This document shows, in pieces, positions 32,880 through 44,689 of a DNA stretch of 64,000 nucleotides. Origin of the DNA: Phorcus lineatus (taxonomy: Eukaryota; Mollusca; Gastropoda; Trochida; Trochidae); assembly GCA_921293015.1 (NCBI GenBank), contig OV121086.1, positions 33,665,194-33,729,193 on the forward strand, given 5' to 3'. The notes below the pieces were generated by a model. It searched no databases. It was not told where the DNA came from and saw only the letters and a program-made list of their open reading frames with translations. The position numbers and the translations under genes were made by a program. The number at the start of each line of letters is the position of its first letter. Position 1 is the first letter of the stretch.

Positions 32880-35800
32880 AAATGGTCAAATGTGACAAGG
32901 TATTAAAATAATCCTAGGAAATGTATCAAAGGGGGGACCAATATCGAGAAATAGATCGTCGAAGAAATCAACAAAATGAGAGACATAGAGAGATTGAAAG
33001 ACAGAGAGGATATGACGATTACGTAAGACATGACAATGAAGTATCTAGAACTGGAAGTTCTCGGACAAGAGAAGACAGAGAATTGGATCGTCACAGAAAT
33101 AAGCATGACTGGGATGACGACACATCTCGCCTTGATCGACAAGATCAGAATTATAGAGAAGAGAGACGCAGGGTAGACGATGAAATTGGTCATAGAAGAC
33201 AAGGAGGTTCAACCCGCCATGATATGGTTCCCGAGTATGAGAGATTTGAAAGGGACACATTGAGGATTGATGAAACTGAAATAGAAAGGAATGAACCTCA
33301 TATCCGACGAAATAGTCCTAAGAGACATGACAGCAGACGTGATCGCACATTTAGAAATAATCAACAAGATCAGAGGTATAGAGAAGACAACACTGACAGG
33401 GGTTATCAGGAAAGAGGGGGTAGACATGAAAAAGAATATACTGAGCTTGAATACGGTAGGAATCTGAGATCTGACAACGATCATCCTTCAAGAGGAAACT
33501 TTGATGGAGATCGAGATAATCATTACGTAGTTGAGCAACAACATTCATCAAGAGACCGCAAATATAATGAGAATGAATTTGATCATAGAAGACGAGGCAA
33601 AAATGATGACTTGAGACATGAATATGAAAGAGATGAAATGAGCTCACGAGGTAGAAAGGATGAAACTAGAAGTGAAAGAGATGATCTTGCAAGGATAGAT
33701 CGTCGTATACAAAGATATAGTCCCATTAGACGTGGCAATAGCCATGATCGTAAATTACAAAATAATCGAGATCACAGGCATAGACAAGAACGCAGTCACA
33801 GCAGAAGTCGGGATAGACATGATATTGAGTATGCTGAGCGTGAGAACCGAAGAGAATTCAGGTTTGAAGACGATCATCCTTCACAGAGTCGTTCAAGAAG
33901 AATTTATGATAATGATCCAGATGATAATAACGTAACTGGTCCACATTCATCAAGAGACCACAGAACAAGTTCCGTTATATCTTCAGCCTCAGGCCAATAT
34001 GGGCATAGATACAAAGACCTTGATAGAGACAACATGCAAGATGAAGGTGATCGTAGAAGAAGAGACAATTTTGATGTAGGTTTCATTCATCCTGATGGGA
34101 GAAGTGAATATGAGAGACAGGAATTTGGTACCACTGGAAGAATAGACAAAACTGAACTTCAAATAGAAGATCGTATTGGGATTAATCCTCGTGGACAAAG
34201 AAATAGTCCAATTAGACGTGGCAACAGCCATAATCACGCATTACAAGATGATCGAGATCAAAGGTTTAGACAGGAACACAATGACATTGGAAGTGGGAGT
34301 AGACGTGATATTGAGAATGCTGAGCATGAAAACCGAAGAGACTTGAGGTCTGAAGACCATCATCCTTCACAAAGTCGTTCAAGAAGAATTTATGATAATG
34401 ATCCAGATTATCCACGTTCATCAAGAGGCCGCAGATACAATCAGTCTTCTAGTCCCTTGCCGTCCGCAGCCTCGGAAAGATATGGGCATAGTTACAAAGA
34501 CCTCTGTAAAGACAGCATCGAAGATGAAGTTGATCATAGAAGAGACAACATTGATGGAGGTTTCATTCATACTGATGGGAGACATGAACTTGAGAGAAGA
34601 GAATTAGGTTCCTGTGGTAGAATAGACGAAATTGAACTTCAAAGGGAGGATCGTGCAAGGATAGATCCACACGGACAAAGACTTATTCCAGATAGACACG
34701 ATAGCACATTACGAAATGACCAAGATCAGAGGTTCATAGAGGACCACAGAGGACATGCTGTTGGAGCGAGTAGACATAAGAGAGAGTATGCTGATCAAGA
34801 ATACAGGAATGATTTGAGCTCTGAAAATGATCTACCTTCGTCTGAAAACAACAGGTATAAACAATCTTCTAATCTTGTTGCTTCAACCACAGAAAGATAT
34901 GTGGATGACAACAGCGACTTTGATAGGCTCAGCGTGGAGAATGAAAGGGTTCACAGAGGACAAGATAGGGTTCGTGTTGATATGGAACACAGACCTGAAC
35001 TTGGCAGGGACAACCTCGATAGAATAGGTTCTCCTGGCAGAAGGAGGTTTGATGAGGATATGATACGAGGCAGATTATTGACACAAGGTAAGGAGCAATT
35101 GCTTGAAGAATTGTTTGTTTTTGTTAGGTTAAAAAAGTATCAATGGACCATAAACACCATCTCTTTTATCTTCAGCAATTGGGAAAGGTAGGGGTCATGG
35201 GCCATCCGGCGAATTGGACGAAAAAATGGCCCATTCAAATTAGAAATTTACCAATCATACTAAGGGGAATGGGGCCCATTTAAAAATAAAAGTCCAAAAA
35301 AAGGGCTCATTGTTAAATCCCTGTATCTTTTTTATTTTCTTCAAATTCTTTTGTTTTTTAGTTGTTTATTAAAGAAATATCAGCAGTTAGAATTCATGAT
35401 ACAAGTTTAATCATTTACAAGTAACATTTGATGTCATTTAAAGCAGAGAGATGTTTTCAGGACATAGAAATGATTATGTCAAAAATTGAGTTTAACTGGC
35501 GACTCTTAACTTTCAAAGAAGATTGCTTTTAATGATATTTTTTCAACTTTGTTTACAGAATCTAATGATGGTATACAAATGCTCAGCACACAAAGATTGG
35601 TTGCCAAAGATTTCAGTGACAGGGGAAATCTGCCCCAAAATGACAGGGATGAAATGTAAGATGATACCTAACAAAAAAATTTATAAAAAAAAGAATTGTA
35701 AGATGAATTCCTTAGAGCAGTTGTTACAAAATATCAGTTCCCTCCTCCACCTCATTTCTAATGCAATCAGAATGCTATATCACATCTCACCTCTTTTTAC

Positions 35801-38800
35801 GTGATATTCAATGATATGTTGTCGCAATCTCATGTGCCAAACATATGAATTACTCTCTTGCATCTGATGCATTAGAGACATTTCAACCTGAAATCAAGTT
35901 TAGTCAAAATTTGAAAATTCCCATTCTCATTCTCATTGAGAAGATCTCATCTATACAAACTTTTTAGGAAAATACCATGAGAGTTTAAATATTATGGGTA
36001 CCCTTTTGCACTGAATGAATTATCTCATTTATTTTCAGGTTGATTGACAGGGTATTGGAAACTTCAGGGGAGGAAAATGAGCTGAATTTGCTCGAAAGAC
36101 AAGTAGTAATTGCTTTATTGAGGGAAAGGTAATAGCACATTTGCGTTTCTTCCTTTCTGAATATCATATATATTTAAATATATGTTTATATTCATGAGAA
36201 AAGTTCAATCAGTCATCAAAGTAAAGATAAGACGAGGTGGGGAACATTTTAAAATGATTTTATATCTCCATTCACTTTTATTGGTTTATTTCTAGGTTTT
36301 CATGCCCAAGCGGCATTAAACAATAACTCACTCACTCTAGGTTATCATTCATTTGTTCAGAAATCAAGAGACTGGCACTCTACCCAATCTTCTGTTGCAT
36401 CCTTGAACCTTGTTCCACTTAGGGAAATTTTATCTTTGTCAGAATAGAAAATATTCATGAGATTAAGGTCTTGTGATAAAACTTCAAATGTTCATTCACA
36501 CTGTCTGTCCAACTCTTGATTTGTGATAAGCATTTTCTATGCCAAAATAATCTATATGTCATCATCAAATTTATGCTTCTGTTGTAAAGATTTTAGCAAT
36601 TCCTTTGATGAATTACCTTGCTACTAATAATTTGTTGGAGGTTCTTTTTGGATGTAAGATATCAATAATGAAATTCTTTCATCCCTAAATATGGTGGCAA
36701 TCACTGTGTCAACTTATAGTGAAATGTCATATTGGAAAGAGAAACATGATGTTCCATTGCAAGTACTCTAAGTTGTCTTCGCTCCAGTGATCAATCCGTA
36801 TCTCATCTCCTGTCATGAAAAGTAGAGGCTTCTATAAAATTTTGTCTGGTTCCCACCTTCGCCGCCATCGCTGCACATTGTCTTTAGTTATAACTTTTTC
36901 TGACTGAGGTTTTCAGAACTCATAAATATAACTTCTTACTTATATTGGAAGAGACATGTTTTGTCATGCTCACATTGAAACTGAAAGGTCTTTTTCTAGG
37001 TTTGGTTAAGTGTTTTATCCGTCTTATTTACTGTTTCAGTGTATAGTAGTGACCTTATTTCAAACTTCAGTGATGACTGTTTAAAATATTAGTGTTTCCC
37101 CTAGTCATTATTAGCAGGAGTCATTATTAGCAGGGCGCAACGCCCTGCCCTTTTGAACATGCGCCCTGCCCTTTTTCTGTCCCGCCCTGCCCTTTTTTCC
37201 TTTGTTTCACTTGGACACAGCTGCTGACCACATGTTTAGCTTGATACAGTAACAATAGGGAGATTACTGGCCAACACAGCCGAATGATCTCATCTGATGT
37301 AACGAGTGAAATGTATGCGCACATGTTCTGTAGCTCATTAAAAATTGGTTAAGATAAATGTGATGTTTGTCTTAATTAATTCATAAGATTCAGAAATTAT
37401 TAAAATATAATTTAGACTGCAAGAATTGACACAAGTGTAAAGAAAACTGTTTCATTTACAGAAAGTAGCTAACTTTTCGTTTGAAACATACTTTCAAATG
37501 AATTTGTATGCAAGTGCCCTTTTGAAAGGAGTTGTGCCCTTTTTAAAATCAATTTGCCCTGCCCTTTTTCTAACCCAGGGGAAATATGTTTCAAGTCCTC
37601 TCCAGCTCATAAGTTCTAAAGTAATCATCTGTTTTTTCGTCAAATTTGATAGTGAGGTAAATAATTATATGAAGGTATGTCATGATTAAAAACTTTTAAA
37701 ATTTCGCCTTTCATGGTAAGAATTGCTCAAAACTTTAAAACTAATCATCTTATTTAAATCATATTTGGTTCATGGGTAACAATTTAAAAACAAATATTTC
37801 TGTAAAATTTTTATGATGTTCATTAAAATGTAATGACTGCCATTGACTGGTATGCAAATTGTACAATTCCTGTCTGGTCCATAATGTCTCAACTACGTGT
37901 TGATATTGATTATATTTTATATGAAGATGCTGAAAACATAGTGGTGTCATAAACGTCATCAAAAATTTGAAATTTATTTTTTGTAAAATGTACACCTAGT
38001 TTTCCTTCCAAAAATGATGTATCTGGTAGAAGTTGTAGAGACTCTTGTCTAGATCGTCCTTCTAGATTATTCCTTTTTTAGCATGTTGAAGAAATACATG
38101 AAGATTGATTTGAAAAACAGTAACTTTAAGATATAAATTTTTAGGGCCCAAAACTTACAGGCTTCTCTACATATGCTATTTGTCTATTGGATTTGAATGT
38201 GCATTTTGTTCACAAATACAAGTAGAAAAAATTATTTTTTAATTATAGTGAGTATGGGGGGGGGGGGGGGGGGAGTACCGTCAAAACATAGATAGAACTC
38301 TTGATAGACTTTCAAGACTTTAATTGTTACGTTGACGGTACTCTCCCCCCCCCCCCCATACTTTATCTAACTTTCTTGTACCGTTATGAATCATTTATTT
38401 GATCCATAGTTAGTTCCCTTAATGATTTTCGCCATTCTATAGCGTAGGTCAGCGCCTCCCCCACCTAGTTAATTATAGTGAGTTGGTCAAAAATATGTTC
38501 AATTAATTTTTTTTGATAAAACATTGTCCTTCATTCAAGAAAATATGAAGGGTTAGTTTATCTAATACAGTTATTGAAAAAATCTTTTATTGTTAAAGTA
38601 CATATTACTTTTAGAAAAATTGCGTGATGTAAAGCTATACCATGTCAGCTGCTTGTAAGTAAGCTTCAATAAGACATATCTTATTTTCAAAACAAGTTTT
38701 ACTTCTTCTAACCTTTAGTTATAAAAAAAAATCGAATTCTAAAAAGCAGATTTTATTTCAGGACTGCTGAGCGAAGACTCCAATCAGAAACAACACTGGA

Positions 38801-41081
38801 AAGATCACAGAAAGGCCTACAGGAAAGAATTAGAGATAGGTCACCTTTAGATTCTAGAAGTCAGAAAGGTCAAGTTATGGAGAGATCAAGAAATATCTTG
38901 AGGCTGAAAAGGGAATCTCAATTAAGACAGATGTCACCGATGAGGCAATCGCCTTCTCTTCAGTTAACTTCTCAACCATTTGTTAACTTAGGAGAAATTG
39001 ATTTCATGGATCAAGATGGTTTTGGTCAAGAAAATGATCCTGTATATGAACAAGTTTTAAATGAAGGAGCTGAATTAATAGAAGGAGCTGTTGATCCTTT
39101 ATTGTTGCAAGATTCAAATCAGACAAGTGATCAAGTGTTTCAAAAAATGTTCTCTGATCAAACGCTAGAGCTTAATCTCAATAAGGAACAGACTCCATTA
39201 AATGAACAAACTTTCAGTGGAGATGTAGACCAAATATTTCCTGTGGATGATGCTGAAGTGTTGCAAGAACCATATGTCATGGACTTGGACAATCTTGGCG
39301 GTATTGGACAAATTCAAAATGTTGGGTTCCCTCAATCAGATTTACTTAATAAGCTTCATCCAAATGTTTCTGAACCTTATGTGCTGCCTATTGGTGCAAC
39401 TCTTCCAGAAGTTGTTGGTGAACCAACTCAAATGCAACCTTTGAGTGTTCTTACAAATGCTTCCGTTGTTGGCGGTATGGAACAAATATCTACTAATGTT
39501 AATATCTTGCCTGTATGTACGCCAGACTTTGAAGGCATACCACTGATTTCAAATGTGGTCCCAATTCCGCAAATTACAAACTTAACACAACCTAATATTG
39601 GAAACCAGTCAAGACCTAATCTTCATGGAAACTTCCCCCAACCATCTAACTTGGGTGGAAACTTACCTAGACCTGGTATGGAAGTTAACTTTTCAGTACC
39701 AAACACAGGTGGAATGCCTCTGAGACCTGCCATGGATGGAATGCCTCCTAGATTTGGCATAGAGGGGATGCCTGTTGGACCGCGCTTTCATGGAATGCCT
39801 CAAAGACCATTCTTTCGTGGGATGCCTCCAAGACCTTTCTTTCGTGGAATGCTCCCAAGGCCTGGCATGGGTGGTATGCCTCCCAGACCGGGTGCTTTTG
39901 GTATGCCTCCCATAATGGGTGCTCATGGTATGCCTCCTAGACCTTTCTTTGGCAGAATGCCTTTTAGACCTGCCAATGGTGGAATGCCTCCACGACTTCT
40001 TGGTAAATCCGCAAATTCTACCAACAGTGTTGGTAAATCAAAACAAGAAATTCCTCAAGTAAATAAAAAAACAAATGGAATTCCTCAAAAAACACAAAAT
40101 ACTGAAATGTCTGAAACATCAAACAATGATAAAAACATCATTGAATTTCAGGCTTCTATGAAATGTCCTGTATGTCCTGATTCTAAAACATTTCAAAAGG
40201 AATCAGAATTTGATTTTCACTGGAAGATGTTTCATGTCAAGGTGCGTGAAAATCTGTTGTGCCCTGCAGATGGTTGTACTGCCTCTGCAAGTACAACTTT
40301 GAAATTGTGGGATCATTTCAGGAGAGTTCATAATGAGGGATCAGATGAGCTGAGTACCAGTAATAAACATAAGCTGTTTATTGCCAAAAAAGAAAGGGTT
40401 GATAACCAATTGTATAGAGATCCAGGAGAAAAGGTCTATGGTCCAAAAAAGCAGAAGACCTTTATTAAGTTTGAAAAAGGAATAAGGTGCCCGGTATGTA
40501 AAAACTATACTTCCTTTAAATTTGTTGACTCTTTCAAAGAGCATTGGCAGAATTTTCATGTAAACTATCATAAGAAGTACTTGTGTACAAGCGCCGGATG
40601 CAACAATGTATGGATTCCTACTATTAAGAGACTCAAAAGGCATTATTGGAAGAAACACAATTACGGAAACGACGAGTTAACATTGGCAGCAATGGAATCA
40701 TTAGATGAGGCGCAATGTAAAATCATGAAAAGTGACAGTTACACAGATCCTGGACAATTTGAATATGATGGTTGTAACCCACTGGAAGTTGAATTTGAAC
40801 CTGGAATGACCTGTCCGATATGCCCTGGAGAAAAAATACCCTCTCTTTTTCAATATCATCATCACTGGCAGAACTTCCATGTTGAGTACGATGAGTTCCT
40901 TCTTTGTCCAATGGATGGCTGTGAATCATATGGCAGGAAACCTATTCTGCAGTCTCATCTGTACAAAGACCATGATTTCACAGAAGCTGATGCTTTTGCA
41001 ATGATTGCCTCAGCAAAAAAAGATATAAAGGAAAACAAATGTTACATAGATCCAAAAAATTGCATTTTCTCTTCAGTTTAA
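32880..41081 (+). CDS. Gene A: Arg-rich zinc-finger protein, four-exon model, about 1,557 aa
   Basis: Model: exon 1 32880-35087 (ATG 32921), exon 2 35559-35655, exon 3 36039-36128, exon 4 38762-41081. Joins are GT/AG with phases 1, 2, 2 and no internal stop. Exon 1 (722 codons) is Arg/Asp/Glu/Ser/His-rich with about four diverged copies of a unit containing NRRDLRSEDDHPSQSRSRRI. Exons 2-3 are helical and charged. Exon 4 starts with RDRSP, has acidic sequence, then GMPPRPxxxGMPPRP repeats (about 39700-40010), then three modules C-x2-C-x14-H-x4-H-x8-C-x4-C-x12-H-x4-H each followed by xxYxDPG. No RRM or enzyme domain. Probably nuclear and possibly RNA-processing related; the family is not one I recognise. 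An upstream ATG at 32883 gives a short uORF. A non-coding exon upstream is expected. Confidence 0.82.
33050..35087 (+). repeat. Coding repeats (about 170 aa, four copies) in gene A exon 1
   Basis: Marker motifs recur in order: DQRYRE, an EYxExExRRxLRSEDDHPS block, SSR, ERYGHxYKDL, DHRR, GFIHxDGRxExERxExG, RIDExELQxED and RRGNSH. Copies 2 and 3 are nearly identical over HPSQSRSRRIYDNDPD (near 33875 and 34365). Gene B has little more than one such unit, so A expanded by internal tandem duplication. Confidence 0.78.
35088..38761 (+). other. Gene A introns: no other gene seen
   Basis: Apart from exons 2 and 3, this stretch is AT-rich. It contains a reversed GAGTGAGTT-type fragment (36313-36345), several GCCCTGCCC words at 37130-37200 and 37550-37570 that look like a degraded repeat, and the poly-G insertion near 38.25 kb. 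Confidence 0.5.
38249..38480. mobile_element. Insertion with G17/C13 hairpin in gene A intron 3
   Basis: TTAATTATAGTGAGT occurs at both ends (about 38240 and 38467). Inside, TATG(G17)AGTACCGTCA is mirrored by TGACGGTACTCT(C13)CATA, a hairpin of roughly 90-120 bp. The last part (tagcgtaggtcagcgcctcc) is unpaired. The direct repeats suggest a target duplication; the element type is unknown. The G-run may form a G-quadruplex. Confidence 0.6.
40141..41081 (+). other. Gene A zinc-finger module array (three modules)
   Basis: Module 1 about 40141-40440, module 2 about 40466-40770, module 3 about 40790-41081. Each begins with F.(A/P/K)GMxCPVC-type text, has HWxxFHV in finger 1, CPxDGC or CTSAGC in finger 2, and ends NxxYxDPG (DPKNCIFSSV at the stop). 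All zinc ligands I traced are intact. Confidence 0.85.
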
Positions 41082-41242
41082 GTTTCTTTTCAAAGTTGGC
41101 ATGGCATGTCCAATTCAAAAAATTGCATTTTCTCTTCAGTTTAAGTTTCTTTTCAAAGTTGGCATGGCATGTCCAATTCAAAAAATTGCATTTTCTCTTC
41201 AGTTTAAGTTTCTTTTCAAAGTTGGCATGGCATGTCCAATTC
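41054..41242 (+). repeat. 63-bp exact tandem triplication across gene A stop codon
   Basis: A unit running from the A-run before ttgcattttctcttcag to ggcatggcatgtccaattc occurs at 41054, 41117 and 41180 with essentially no differences. It spans the TAA at 41079-41081, so the final codons CIFSSV are repeated twice in the 3' UTR. Being 21 codons, it leaves frames open on both strands; these are not genes. Confidence 0.95.
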
Positions 41243-41450
41243 CTAACAATGATGATTATGATATCTAAGCGGAATTCACTGTTCATTGGAATCTCTTACA
41301 AAGTATATTGGCAAGTATGTATGCCCTTTCCCTCATTGCAGAGCGATAAAGCTTCAATCCAAATTTCATGTCATCAAATTCATTAGAACTTTGCCCCAGA
41401 AGAGGAAAAGCTTCGTGACTCAGTCAATAATCTCTGGCAATTAGAGGTTG
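41082..41450 (+). pseudogene. Decayed fourth zinc-finger module downstream of gene A stop
   Basis: After the stop, cttttcaaagttggcatggc parallels gene B's cttttgaagatggcatgaag. gaattcactgttcattgg, then tatgtatgccc, parallels gene B's gagttcttcattcactgg, then tatgcttgccc. gtcaataatctctggca parallels gtaaataatctcagagca. These match gene B module 4 (58380-58640) in order and spacing, with frameshifts and the 63-bp amplification. So gene A once continued as B does. Confidence 0.7.
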
Positions 41451-41795
41451 GTCGACGAAGATAGCTCATTATGAGTGTACTCAACAAGATGCGAGGAATT
41501 ATGGTTTATCTGTCCTGAGTGGATTATTGAGTTAAATTCAGAGAGGGGAATTATTCAAAATAATTCACGAGGGACAGTTAAACCATATTTGCGAGTTTCC
41601 AGTTGGTTATTCTTTTTCTTTACCAAGTCAAATCTAAGAATATTTTCGGTACTTTTGGAAAATACCTTCTTTAAGGCGAGTAGCAATTGAACTTGTATTC
41701 ATGTGAAAGTGTATTCATGAACAACGATAATGTCATGGTTTTCATTTACGCAGTTAAATGTACTCCCAGCAATTCATAACTATTGATCATAAATT

Positions 41796-41801
41796 AATAA
41801 A
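41796..41801 (+). terminator. Candidate poly(A) signal for gene A
   Basis: AATAAA about 715 bp after the gene A stop is the first plus-strand canonical hexamer I see. Others lie further downstream. Confidence 0.35.
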
Positions 41802-42615
41802 TCTGAACTGAACGAACTAGTCAAACAAATCACATATTAAAAATATTTACATTTGAATGAAACACAATGTTTTTTTTGAAGTCTTGTTCACTTGTGTATG
41901 CTACACTTAAGTGAACAAATTAATAGAAAATAGTTCTGCCAGCCAATCATATTTAGAATTTTCTTAGGAAAAAATGTAATTCCCATGACCATTAAAATTT
42001 TTGTATAAAGGGCATATTTGTGTCGCTTTAGGGAAGAATATCAAACATTGACCAGAGACACAAAGAAGAAATAATAGTACAGTGTCTAGTTTGCAGAGAG
42101 AAAAAAATGGATTTGAAAATGTGAAACAATTTTACGTTCATTGGTTAACAACATTTGTAAGTTATTTAATAGGTTGAGTTCACCTTGCAGAAATAAGACA
42201 TGTAGCCAAAAAAAGACTGAAGAACCATTGTAGAGATAAACACCATGACATTTCTGACAGTGATGGAATTGACATCATGTTGCACAATATCTCGGTGAAA
42301 AGCGTAAGAAACCAACATTAATCAAATGATGCAATTTATTTCTTTAATTATCAAAAAACAGGGCAAGATTTGATTTTTCTTCTACAATTAACATCTTAAC
42401 TTACATTATTGATTTGACTTGAATTCTGAATCCCTAGTTTTTCCATCTTCCCATGCAAGGCCTATATTTGCACTGGCCCTCATTGACTCACGAAGAGAGC
42501 CCTTGCTGCATTTCCCGTAATTTGATGTGCCTCAGTTGCTGCAATGGATTGCCCCATCATACACGAATTATGACCGGATGGCGGCAAGGTTTGAATTTGC
42601 CAGATATAGAGACTG

Positions 42616-42890
42616 CATCCTGCTCGTCGTCATATTTGTCTCCACCCAGCTCCATCATATACCCTGATATCCTTCGGCCTAAAACGTTTGTATCGCTTAC
42701 GGCTGGTTACTCATGGCTATTTATAGCTTACATTGACATTTGTTTGAATTCTCATCCGGGTGGTGCCACTATATGAATGCGAGTCATTTTATTGGCTTGC
42801 TATATTTAGCGATACAGGCGTTTTAGTCCGAAGGATATCAGGGTATATGATGGAGCTAAGCGGAGATTAATAAGCTGATGTAGCAGGATG
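42616..42890. mobile_element. MITE with CATCCTGCT inverted ends (copy 2)
   Basis: This is about 85-90% like copy 1 by eye over the full length. It is flanked by a 9-bp direct repeat TAGAGACTG immediately on both sides. The left end is more mutated (CATCCTGCTCGTCGTC) than the right (GCTGATGTAGCAGGATG). Intergenic, between gene A and the small secreted peptide gene. Confidence 0.8.
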
Positions 42891-44592
42891 TAGAGACTGG
42901 TGCAAACACCAAAAAAATGGAAGTTTTAGGAGAACTGGACATCATTAAATTATCATTATTTGCCATATGTGTCAATCTTCCCCCAGTCATACTCATCAAA
43001 GAGTAGACAAATATGATGATGATATGAGGACTTCATGATGCTCACTTCCACTTTCAGGTTTTCAACATATAACATACAATTACTTTTAAATGTATACATA
43101 AAATGTATATACTTGTTGCATGTTTCATGTTGAAATAAAATTTATGCCAGAAAGAAGTTTTCATTTATTTGGGATTTGAAAAGAAGCATATATCAGTTCA
43201 TGAAGCAATCGGTTGAAAGAAATCAGTGAAAAATCGAACATGCTTGATAACGGTATAAGGATTTATACCGAAACGTCGCCATTGTGTAATAAAGAAGTTG
43301 TATATCCATATATCATATCATTGTCTTCCTTATACTACCAACTTCTTGAATGCCACTGAAACAAGGTTACTTATGAAGCTCATATATTAAAGAAACCATC
43401 TACTTATAAAGTCTTCTCGTGTACAGACATTTTGGTCAAGTGGGATTATCCGTTGTCTGCACTGCGACTTGATTAGGCTTAATAAGAGACAAGGTGACCA
43501 TACGCTATTTTGTTTATCATAATTGTTTCAAATGGCTCAGAAATAAAGGTTAATAACTAACTGAAGCTGTGAGGGATTGGACGGGTTTCAGGACCAAATA
43601 AACAAGACAGACACACCCTCAAGTTTTGGAGATACCAGTAAAAGTCGCAGTTGTGTGCACTTCTATAAAGGGAGATACCTAATAACAGGCCTACGTTCAG
43701 GTCAGTCTCATAATAAAGCTATGATTGCTGCTCTACGCAGATTATAGATCTCACAAGGCCTCTTTACTCAAGCCGACATGTTAACCTTTAACTCCAATTT
43801 GATCTATTGATCACAGGCAAACCTGATGGGTCGCGTATTACTGGGCCTGGTGAGATCTCTACACGAAACGCAGTGATGTATTTTGACGATGTATTGACGT
43901 TCAATTATTGCTTTCATTTCATGATGATCCTTTGATATCAATATAGATTTCCAATAACCAGTATGGTCATATAAAACGGGGATAACGATAATGATGCTTA
44001 TGGTAAGAATTCACAATCATTATATATCATTTTGTGATTGTAAATTGAGATTTGTTCATGATGTTAAAATTTTGGAAATAATGACGTGCTGATGCTGCAA
44101 TCGTGAATACATTGTTCTTCAACATATCAACTTCATTATTGAAATATTGTAAGCCAGAACAGAGTTGTGAATGGTATCAATATTAATTTACTCAATTCAT
44201 GAGGAGTTAACGACTATATATGTGCCAAATACTATTACTATAAGTACAAGTTGCTGCTTTATCTGTGGTTATCTCGTGTTTTGAAATATTCCCAGATTTC
44301 TCTAAGTTATTTATTACAATAACAAGAATATGTTGTTGAATGTTTTATTTCCTTATTTGGGTATTTAACCTCGTATGTCATCTGAAAAAGAAAACAGTTC
44401 TGTTTATATAAATTTTTCGTAAATTTAACAATCCTTTAGTATATGTTTATTCAGAATAATCAAGGCATTTAGTTATCTAAAGTTTATATCTATTTTACTA
44501 CCTTAGATTAGATGATAATCGATGAATTTATCAAAAAGGATTGAACAAGATTGTTTCAGAAATCGTGAACTGTAAAAACATTAGTCCTTAAA
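42891..44592. other. Intergenic stretch without recognisable gene
   Basis: Between the second CATCCTG MITE and the secreted-peptide gene. Apart from the hammerhead-like remnant I see no open frame with coding character, no tRNA and no clear repeat. Confidence 0.55.
43246..43300 (+). mobile_element. Hammerhead-like 3' remnant of a Penelope-like element or retrozyme
   Basis: GATAAC, a perfect 7-bp hairpin GGTATAA/TTATACC, then GAAACGTCG and a nearby AATAAA resembles the degenerate hammerhead region that ends many Penelope-like elements. The CUGANGA core is altered (TTGATAA), so it is probably not an active ribozyme. No reverse transcriptase sequence is adjacent. Confidence 0.4.
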
Positions 44593-44598
44593 TTTATT
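44593..44598 (-). terminator. Poly(A) signal of the secreted-peptide gene
   Basis: AATAAA on the minus strand, about 95 nt after the TAG at 44690. Confidence 0.55.
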
Positions 44599-44689
44599 CA
44601 TGAAAATATATTGACTGATTAAAATAGAAAAGTTTAATGTCACAAATTCACAAAAGAAGTCAATAGACTTGTTTGCTTCTCTCGTAGTA

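Noticed and set aside
33209-33647. Minus-strand frames opposite gene A exon 1
   Set aside because: Antisense shadows of an Arg/Asp/Glu-rich coding exon.
41039-41386. Plus- and minus-strand frames with three identical 21-residue repeats
   Set aside because: Product of the 63-bp tandem triplication after the gene A stop, not a protein gene.
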